DNA of 64,000 bases from Marisalimonas marina (GTDB taxonomy: Bacteria > Pseudomonadota > Alphaproteobacteria > Puniceispirillales > Marisalimonadaceae). Positions 58,025-64,000 of the stretch are shown piece by piece; positions within the stretch are counted from its first letter, which is position 1; the number at the start of each line of letters is the position of its first letter. The notes beneath the pieces were generated by a model. That model was not told where the DNA came from. It did not search any database and was given only the letters and a program-made list of their open reading frames with translations. Both the position numbers and the translations under genes were made by a program. The DNA lies in NCBI GenBank assembly GCA_038131365.1, contig JAYPPH010000003.1, positions 647,807-711,806 on the forward strand, in the 5' to 3' direction.

Positions 58025-59052
58025 ATGAAGAAATACAAATTATTTTAGAAACAACTGAAAAGGTTCTTCAAAAAAATATCAACCATCAACTTAGACAAAA
58101 TATTAATCAAAACAATAATGATATAATAAATTTGTGGAATGAAGTTGAAGAACTAGGACTTCCTAAAATTGCTGTGAAAGAAAAGTTTGATGGGTTCAAT
58201 CTAGGATTTGCTTCTGTTTTACCAATAATTCAACTTTCAAACAATCTTGGGACGCCAATACCACTATCGGAAACAATTTTATGTAATTATATTTTATCTG
58301 AATGTGACATAAACCCTCCAGAAGGCATGATTACTTTTGCAAATGTTGCAAAAAACATAAAAATTTCAGGAAATGAGTTAAGTGGTGAATTAATCTCAGT
58401 CCCCTACTTAAATTTAACAGATAAAATTATGTTCATAACTAAAATTGATGGTGTTGAAAAAGTAGTTTTTTTTCAAAACTCAAATTTGGATATAGAACAA
58501 AAAAAGAATTTTTTGGCTGAACCACGATTTAATTTAAATCTCAAAAATAATAATATTATTGATATTAAAACTCTCAATCCCAAAATCAATTTTAACTACT
58601 TAGGAGCAATCTTACGATCTGCACAAATGATTGGTTCTATGGAAAAAATTCTGAATCTTTCAATTGATTATTGTTCTCAAAGAAAACAATTTGGTAGGGC
58701 TTTATCAAAATTTCAGGCTATTCAACATCAAATCTCAGAAATGGCAGTTGAGTTATCGGCTTCTTCAGCAGCTTTGTCTACTATTGCCAGTTCAGAGGAT
58801 TTGTCTAAAAATATTTATGATATTGCAATATTAAAAATAAGAACTGGTATTGCCGCTGGCAAAATAATCGCTATTTCTCATCAAGTTCATGGTGCAATAG
58901 GTTTTACAAAAGAATATGAATTGGCCTATTTTACAAAAAACTTAAATAGTTGGAGAAATGATTTTGGCAATGAAAGTTACTGGGAAGAATTTTTAGGAAA
59001 AGATTTTTTAGAAAACAGTAATAAAAATTTATGGGAATATCTAACGTACTAA
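58021..59052 (+). CDS. Acyl-CoA dehydrogenase, subunit 2 of a likely pair
   Basis: 343 residues, a divergent acyl-CoA dehydrogenase. It keeps DYCSQRKQFGRALSKFQAIQHQ and HQVHGAIGFTKEYELAYF but lacks the terminal GGT segment found in subunit 1. It starts inside the stop of subunit 1. Such complementary losses are the mark of heteromeric enzymes. Substrate unknown. Confidence 0.85.
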   Translation: MNEEIQIILETTEKVLQKNINHQLRQNINQNNNDIINLWNEVEELGLPKIAVKEKFDGFNLGFASVLPIIQLSNNLGTPIPLSETILCNYILSECDINPPEGMITFANVAKNIKISGNELSGELISVPYLNLTDKIMFITKIDGVEKVVFFQNSNLDIEQKKNFLAEPRFNLNLKNNNIIDIKTLNPKINFNYLGAILRSAQMIGSMEKILNLSIDYCSQRKQFGRALSKFQAIQHQISEMAVELSASSAALSTIASSEDLSKNIYDIAILKIRTGIAAGKIIAISHQVHGAIGFTKEYELAYFTKNLNSWRNDFGNESYWEEFLGKDFLENSNKNLWEYLTY

Positions 59053-59073
59053 AATAAAAAATTAAGGAGAACC

Positions 59074-59871
59074 ATGTCTAAATCCGTCTTATATGAACAA
59101 GATAAAAGAATAGTTAAAATTACACTTAACAGACCTGATACTAGAAATGCACTCTCAGGTGATATTATTGAAGAACTTGTAGAGTATTTGAATAAAGCTG
59201 ATAAAGACAAAAATGTTGGCTGTATAATTTTGACTGGTGCAGGTAAAAGTTTTTCATCAGGCGGAAATCTTCAAGAAATCAAAGATATGACTACTAAAGA
59301 CAATATGTCCTTATCAGAATTAGAGGACTGGTATCGATTTGGAATTCAAAGAATCCCTCGAACTATGAATAGCATTGATGTACCAATTGTTGCTGCCGTT
59401 AATGGTCATGCAATAGGTGCTGGAAATGATCTATGTACTATGTGTGATATACGAATTGCTGGAGAGGATGCAAAATTCTCAGAGAGTTTTTTAAGAATTG
59501 GTATTATTCCTGGTGATGGCGGATCTTGGTTTCTCCCAAAAATAATTGGGCTATCAAGAGCAAATGAAATGATCCTAACTTGTGACGTACTGGATGCCCA
59601 AAAAGCATTAGATTGGGGTCTTGTATCTCAAGTTGTTCCTAATGATGATTTGCTGAAAGTGGCATATGAAATTGCTGATAAAATTGCATCACAACCGCCT
59701 GAAGCTTCTCGAAGAGCTAAAAGACTTTTAAGAATGTCTCAAAATGTCTCTTTAGATAAAGCACTTGAGATGGCTGCCAGTCAACAGAGCATACTTCAAC
59801 AGCTCAATGATCATAGAGAAGCCATAGATGCTTTGTTAGAAAAAAGAAAAGCTAATTACACAAATTCATAA
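59074..59871 (+). CDS. Enoyl-CoA hydratase/isomerase family protein
   Basis: 265 residues of crotonase fold: ITLNRPDTRNALSG, the oxyanion-hole segment AGKSFSSGGNLQE, IVAAVNGHAIGAGNDLCTMCDIRIA, and SESFLRIGIIPGDGGSWFLPK, with the catalytic-Glu-type region. An AAGGAG ribosome site precedes it, 21 bases after the acyl-CoA dehydrogenase pair, so it probably hydrates their product. The C-terminal codons are partly duplicated downstream. Confidence 0.9.
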   Translation: MSKSVLYEQDKRIVKITLNRPDTRNALSGDIIEELVEYLNKADKDKNVGCIILTGAGKSFSSGGNLQEIKDMTTKDNMSLSELEDWYRFGIQRIPRTMNSIDVPIVAAVNGHAIGAGNDLCTMCDIRIAGEDAKFSESFLRIGIIPGDGGSWFLPKIIGLSRANEMILTCDVLDAQKALDWGLVSQVVPNDDLLKVAYEIADKIASQPPEASRRAKRLLRMSQNVSLDKALEMAASQQSILQQLNDHREAIDALLEKRKANYTNS

Positions 59872-59944
59872 TATAAAAACCAAAGCCTTAAATGGTTTAG
59901 ATGCTTTGTTAGAAAAGAGAAGCCAAAGCTAATTATAACAAATG
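59825..59944 (+). repeat. Partial direct repeat of the enoyl-CoA hydratase 3' end
   Basis: TAGATGCTTTGTTAGAAAA occurs at 59825 and again at 59898, 73 bases apart. Beyond the identical 19 bases the copies stay similar (GCTAATTA, CAAAT). The second copy reads GLDALLEKRSQS then stop, like a remnant of another hydratase C-terminus. It ends at the first codon of the truncated GntR gene and at the change of base composition, marking a probable junction. Confidence 0.7.
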
Positions 59945-60526
59945 TTTCAACTATATATAAATCCAGTCATACGTGAAGCGATGCAAAGCCTTCAACATAT
60001 TGGGCTAGTCACCATCCGTCATGGGGAACGTCCAAAAGTTACTGAGCCTGCTCTATCAAGCATAGTTGGGCAGTTCAGCGAATCTATTAAACATCTACTT
60101 CTGCATTCTGAAGATTCGCTTGATAATTTGAAAGATGCCCGCCTCTTGCTAGAAAGTCATGTTGCAGAGCTTGCAGCGGAAAATCGGACTGAAGATGACA
60201 TCGCCAAATTAGAAACTATAGTAGATTCGCAAGCTAGCTACTCTCAAGATTCAACACAATTTCTTGAACAAGATCAATTATTTCATATATATCTTGCTAA
60301 AATTTCCCAAAACTCTATTTACGAGACGCTTGTTACGAGCCTTTTTGAATGGATGAAAATCTTTCACAGACAGGAGGTGCGCGCAGAAGGATTTGAACAA
60401 CTTACGATTCAAGAACACCATGATATCATTCTACAAATAAAAAACCAGGATAGCGCAGCAGCCGCAAAAATCATGAGGACTCATCTGCGCCGCTCAAATG
60501 CTGAATACCAGAGAAATATAAAATAA
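59942..60526 (+). pseudogene. GntR-family (FCD) regulator lacking its N-terminal half-HTH
   Basis: 194 residues. It begins inside the winged helix (INPVIREAMQSLQHIGLVTIR corresponds to the end of a GntR HTH) and continues with an FCD ligand domain (FLEQDQLFHIYLAKISQN, EHHDIILQIKNQD). About 40 residues expected at the N-terminus, including the first HTH helices, are missing, and no ribosome site is visible. It was probably cut when this segment joined its current neighbour. It would have regulated the following genes. It might be non-functional. Confidence 0.75.
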
Positions 60527-60527
60527 C

Positions 60528-61772
60528 ATGCAAAGATTCGAAGCAGATTATCTAATTGAAACGCCTATCAAACTGGAAAAAGCAGTTGCTGTTATGGCAG
60601 GTGAGCAAAGTACAGGGACCTTCATAAAAATCCCCGGCGAGACATTAGCTTTACACAAACGTTCAGGTGCGCAGATTGAGGATATCTCTGTGTTAATGAG
60701 CGAAGAGAAACCAAGCCTCCCCGGCAGTATAAAGGGCACTGTCTATCACAGAGCCAAAGTTACTCTTAGCTGGCCACTTGAGAACATTGGTGCAGACTTA
60801 GTTAATCTTACAGCGACAATAGCTGGTAATTTATTTGAGCTACAAGAGTTTTCAGGCCTACGGATATTAGACATTAGGTTGCCCGCGGAGTTTCTGTCCG
60901 CCTACTCCGGGCCTAAATTTGGTATTACCGGCACAAGAAAGATGGCTGGGGTAGAAGCAGGCGCGATAATTGGAACGATAATCAAACCCTCGATAGGCCT
61001 GAACGCTGAGGAAACCGCACAACTTGTTAGCACTCTTTGTGACGCTGGCATTGACTTTATCAAAGATGATGAGCTTCAAGCAGATGGCGCTGTCTGCCCC
61101 TTTGACAGCAGGGTGAAAGCTGTGATGAGGGTCATACGTGACCACTACGAGAAAACGGGCAAGAAAGTGATGTATGCCTTCAATCTATCTGGAGATGTGG
61201 ATCAGATGCGCCGCCGTCATGATATTGTTCAAGAACAAGGTGGAACGTGTGTGATGGCAAGTCTTAATGCTGTTGGTCTATCTGGTTTCTTGTCTCTTTC
61301 ACGCCATACAGAATTACCAATACACGCGCACAGAAACGGATGGGGGGCGCTCTCTAGAAGCCCTGCCCTAGGATGGAGTTATCCAGCCTGGTCTAAACTA
61401 TGGCGTCTGGCAGGTGCAGATCATATGCACGTAAATGGTCTGGATAATAAATTCAGTGAAAGTGATGAAAGTGTGATGCTTGCAGCACGGTCTATTTTAA
61501 CGCCCATTGATTTAGATAATCCTTTTACATCAATGCCAGTATTTTCTTCAGGGCAAACCGCAAGGCAAGTCCAGAGAACATATGCCGGTATAAAGTGTAG
61601 TGACTGTATTTATGCTGCTGGCGGCGGTGTGTTGGCACATCCTAAAGGTCCCAAAGCAGGAGTAATCGCCCTTCGCCAGGCCTGGGATGCAGCTTTATCA
61701 GGTGTAGATGCCATTGATTACGCAGCCACTCACCCGGAACTAGCAGACGCATTAAAGTTGTTTTCCAAATGA
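60528..61772 (+). CDS. oiaX: RuBisCO-like protein OiaX (3-oxo-isoapionate-4-phosphate transcarboxylase/hydrolase type)
   Basis: 414 residues, RuBisCO large-subunit fold, shorter than true RbcL (about 470). Active-site segments kept: Lys153 in TIIKPSIGL, and the metal-ligand segment KDDE with Lys179, Asp181 and Glu182. HAHRNGWG follows later. In known D-apionate pathways a RuBisCO-like protein with this partner set splits 3-oxo-isoapionate 4-phosphate to 3-phosphoglycerate and glycolate. The OiaK-type kinase and ApnO-type enzyme that follow support this. It overlaps the kinase start (ATGA). Confidence 0.85.
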   Translation: MQRFEADYLIETPIKLEKAVAVMAGEQSTGTFIKIPGETLALHKRSGAQIEDISVLMSEEKPSLPGSIKGTVYHRAKVTLSWPLENIGADLVNLTATIAGNLFELQEFSGLRILDIRLPAEFLSAYSGPKFGITGTRKMAGVEAGAIIGTIIKPSIGLNAEETAQLVSTLCDAGIDFIKDDELQADGAVCPFDSRVKAVMRVIRDHYEKTGKKVMYAFNLSGDVDQMRRRHDIVQEQGGTCVMASLNAVGLSGFLSLSRHTELPIHAHRNGWGALSRSPALGWSYPAWSKLWRLAGADHMHVNGLDNKFSESDESVMLAARSILTPIDLDNPFTSMPVFSSGQTARQVQRTYAGIKCSDCIYAAGGGVLAHPKGPKAGVIALRQAWDAALSGVDAIDYAATHPELADALKLFSK

Positions 61773-63097
61773 ATATGCCGCTTTCAAAATGTTTAGTTGC
61801 CTGGATTGGCGACGATTTCACTGGGTCTGCGGCAAGCCTGGAAGTAATGGCCTTTGCTGGCATTCCCTCTGTTCTATTCTTGAACGTACCCTCAAGGTCG
61901 CAATTGGATTTATTTCCTGAGGCCAGAGCTATCGGGGTTGCAACAACTGCGCGGAGCCAGTCAACTGACTGGATGCATGAACATCTTCCCAAATATTTTG
62001 ACTTTTTAGGAGAGCTATCGCCAGTAATATCGCATTATAAAGTTTGCTCTACGCTGGATAGCTCACCCGAAATTGGTTCCATTGGGTGTGCACTAGACAT
62101 TGCGAAGGGTATCTTTAATAGTTCATGGGTGCCTGTTTTGATTGCTGCTCCAAAAATGAGACGGTATCAAGTTTTCGGGCATTTATTTGCTGCTTCTGGG
62201 ACAGAGATATACCGCCTTGATCGCCACCCGACAATGATGAACCATCCGATAACACCTATGCGAGAGTCAGATGTTGCAAAACACTTAATGCTGCAAAGCA
62301 CCCAAGCGATCTATAATCTAAGCCTAGAGGACCTATCCGCTCAATGCGTAAATTTTACAGCCCCACCAATGATTAACGGTGGCCAGGTAGTTACGCTTGA
62401 CGCTATGACAGACCAGCATATGGCCTGCCTAGGAAAACTCATTTGGGAAAGAGGACAAAATGGCCTTTTCGCTGTTGGCTCACAAGGCATACAGTATGCG
62501 TTAGTGGAGTATTGGCGGGAAAAAGGTTGGATTGAAAAGCAAGATAAAGGTGCTGGCGTAGGACCTGTTGAACAGGTGATTTGCATTTCAGGGTCTGTTT
62601 CACCCCAAACCAGTGAACAAATAAACTGGGCACTTAAGCACGGATTTGAAGGGCTATCAGTCGATGTCAAGTCAATGCTGCAAACACCAGAACAGACATC
62701 AGAGGATATCATAATAAAGGCACTAGACTTGCTTGCATCGGGCCAAAGCATAGTGATCTATACAGCTGACGGTAGAAAAGGGTTTGAGACAAGGCTGAGC
62801 GCTACAGAATCTACGCAAATAGGCCAGATTCTCGGGCAGATATTGAAGCAACTTCTACAACGAACAGATATAAGGCGAGCAATTATTTCAGGAGGCGATA
62901 CATCTGGTCATGCGGCGCAGCAGCTTAACTTATTTGCGCTTAAGGCAATCAGCCCAACTGTGCCCGGTGCACCTTTGTTGAATGCCTTTTCGGCTGATCC
63001 CGAATTAGATGGTCTTGAGCTTGCTCTTAAAGGCGGTCAGATGGGAACTGTTGATTATTTTGACTGGATTAAACGTGGTGGCGGAATAACTAACTGA
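61769..63097 (+). CDS. oiaK: 3-oxo-isoapionate kinase (OiaK type, DUF1537)
   Basis: 442 residues of the acid-sugar kinase family, different from OtnK at 54,817: WIGDDFTGSAASLEVMAFAG, YKVCSTLDSSPEIGSIGCALD, and RLDRHPTMMNHPITPMRESD; C-terminal IISGGDTSGHAAQQL. The SSPEIGSIG and RHPTMMNHPITPM patterns fit OiaK rather than OtnK. It makes the phosphorylated substrate of OiaX. It starts in the overlap with oiaX and ends 13 bases before the next gene. Confidence 0.85.
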   Translation: MNMPLSKCLVAWIGDDFTGSAASLEVMAFAGIPSVLFLNVPSRSQLDLFPEARAIGVATTARSQSTDWMHEHLPKYFDFLGELSPVISHYKVCSTLDSSPEIGSIGCALDIAKGIFNSSWVPVLIAAPKMRRYQVFGHLFAASGTEIYRLDRHPTMMNHPITPMRESDVAKHLMLQSTQAIYNLSLEDLSAQCVNFTAPPMINGGQVVTLDAMTDQHMACLGKLIWERGQNGLFAVGSQGIQYALVEYWREKGWIEKQDKGAGVGPVEQVICISGSVSPQTSEQINWALKHGFEGLSVDVKSMLQTPEQTSEDIIIKALDLLASGQSIVIYTADGRKGFETRLSATESTQIGQILGQILKQLLQRTDIRRAIISGGDTSGHAAQQLNLFALKAISPTVPGAPLLNAFSADPELDGLELALKGGQMGTVDYFDWIKRGGGITN

Positions 63098-63110
63098 GAA
63101 AGGATAAATC

Positions 63111-63947
63111 ATGACAAAAATTGCTTTATTGGGAGCAGGCGGGAAGATGGGTGTTCGTCTCGCGCAAAATCTTCAGAAAGGGGATTATATTTTATTGCCC
63201 GTTGAAGTGACTGAGGAAGGACGCAAAAGACTTGAAGACGAAACAGGTTTGGTCTGTGTTGAACAAGCGGATGCGCTTGCAATAGCCGATACTGTGATTA
63301 TGGCAGTACCGGATCGCCTGATTGGTAAAATTCTGGCTGGCTTTGTTGATAAGCTTAACTCGGGTACGGCAGTTATCATGCTGGATGCTGCTGCCCCGCA
63401 TGCAGGAACCCTTCCCAAACGCGATGATATCACATATTTCGTTGCTCACCCTTGCCATCCACCTCTTTTCAACGACGAAACAGAGCCTGATGCACAAAAG
63501 GATTATTTTGGAGGTATTGCCGCAAAACAAAATATTGTCTGTGCTCTAGCACAAGGTCCTGAAGCAGACTACGCAAAATGTGAGAACATTGCTCGAACAT
63601 TCTATGCACCTGTGATGAAGTCACATCGATGCACAGTCGAGCAAATGGCCATCTTAGAGCCGGCCTTATCAGAATCTGTTGGGGCTACCTTTGCTAAAGC
63701 CTTGGCAGACGCTACACAAGCTGCCGCTGACCGAGGTGTTCCTTATGAGGCGGCCAAAGATTTTATGCTGGGCCATTTGACAATTTTATTGGCAGTTGCC
63801 TTTGGCGAGCAACCAGGTGGGAAACTCTCTGATGGATGTCTTCTTGCTATAGAAGAGGCCGAGCCTGTCATTTTCAAAGATAACTGGATAGATAAAATCT
63901 TCGATCCAACATCTGTTAAAGCGTCAGTTGACTCAATCTGTAAATGA
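63111..63947 (+). CDS. apnO: ApnO-type NAD-dependent dehydrogenase (D-apionate oxidoisomerase)
   Basis: 278 residues: Rossmann start IALLGAGGKMGVRLAQNL, middle FVAHPCHPPLFNDE, and a C-terminal helical domain of the PGDH_C/semialdehyde-dehydrogenase type (VEQMAILEPALSES). Proteins of this kind are often labelled phosphogluconate or semialdehyde dehydrogenase. Beside OiaX and OiaK the best reading is ApnO, which turns D-apionate into 3-oxo-isoapionate. AGAAAGGA ribosome site. The lactonase and apiose dehydrogenase may lie past the window end. Confidence 0.78.
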   Translation: MTKIALLGAGGKMGVRLAQNLQKGDYILLPVEVTEEGRKRLEDETGLVCVEQADALAIADTVIMAVPDRLIGKILAGFVDKLNSGTAVIMLDAAAPHAGTLPKRDDITYFVAHPCHPPLFNDETEPDAQKDYFGGIAAKQNIVCALAQGPEADYAKCENIARTFYAPVMKSHRCTVEQMAILEPALSESVGATFAKALADATQAAADRGVPYEAAKDFMLGHLTILLAVAFGEQPGGKLSDGCLLAIEEAEPVIFKDNWIDKIFDPTSVKASVDSICK

Positions 63948-64000
63948 GCTGTTGGTAAGAACAGTTTACAAACATTCACGACAAGATTGATGGATAATTT

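Noticed and set aside
60528..61772. True RuBisCO large subunit for CO2 fixation
   Set aside because: Too short, no small subunit or phosphoribulokinase nearby, and the kinase and dehydrogenase neighbours match apionate catabolism.
1..64000. CRISPR arrays, tRNA, rRNA, insertion sequences
   Set aside because: No regular short repeats with spacers, no cloverleaf or rRNA-like sequence and no transposase were seen on reading both strands, though short RNA genes can be missed by eye.

Overview
The window is AT-rich up to about position 59,940 and clearly richer in G+C after that. It looks like part of a free-living, probably marine, motile proteobacterium. A Fur/Mur-type regulator without CxxC motifs and an MbfA-type ferritin-VIT1 protein point to Alphaproteobacteria, but the class is an inference. 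No rRNA, tRNA, CRISPR array, transposase or origin was recognised.

Positions 1-46,556 are mostly one flagellar locus. It holds two divergent sigma-54 activators (1-1917), fliS, three flagellins (3396-8043, two damaged), fliD, a CLC channel gene, a second fliS, and a long leftward series: flgB-C-D-E-F, flgG-H-I-J-K-L, and flgP-flgT-lysM-flgA-flgM-flgN-like. Rightward lie flhA-flhF-flhG-fliA. FlhF/FlhG and the FlgP/FlgT ring proteins suggest a polar flagellum of the Vibrio/Pseudomonas kind. Eight sites with GG-N10-GC spacing fit sigma-54 promoters. At least four sites of the form CTAAA-N14/15-GTCG fit FliA (sigma-28) promoters, including one before flgM, so the cascade can be read from the DNA. 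FlgK (about 2,130 aa) and FlgE (about 1,710 aa) are unusually long and built from repeats; one FlgK repeat type also occurs in FliD.

Positions 42,000-46,556 hold small genes: a protein with a nitrile-hydratase-like leader (NHLP) segment, a Sel1/TPR protein, small exported and coiled-coil proteins, a ParA ATPase, a cyclic-nucleotide-binding protein, a FliL-like protein, and a self-contained unit encoding a 24-residue peptide.

Positions 46,557-59,871 are metabolic: a threonine synthase-like enzyme with a tartrate/D-malate dehydrogenase-like enzyme; iron handling (Fe3+ permease, Fur, binding protein with a Fur box, MbfA); a four-carbon acid-sugar cluster (isopropylmalate dehydrogenase-like enzyme, ABM protein, OtnK-type kinase, RraA-fold aldolase/decarboxylase); and an acyl-CoA module (two acyl-CoA dehydrogenases and an enoyl-CoA hydratase).

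At about 59,940 composition changes sharply beside a duplicated gene end. The rest encodes a GntR regulator lacking its N-terminus, a RuBisCO-like protein (OiaX type), a second acid-sugar kinase (OiaK type) and an ApnO-type dehydrogenase. This fits catabolism of D-apionate to 3-phosphoglycerate and glycolate, probably acquired by transfer.

Several genes (flagellins, fliD, flgK, flgE, flgP, flhA, a Sel1 gene, fliL) carry single-base frameshifts, often in homopolymers. Many are probably sequencing errors rather than real pseudogenes.
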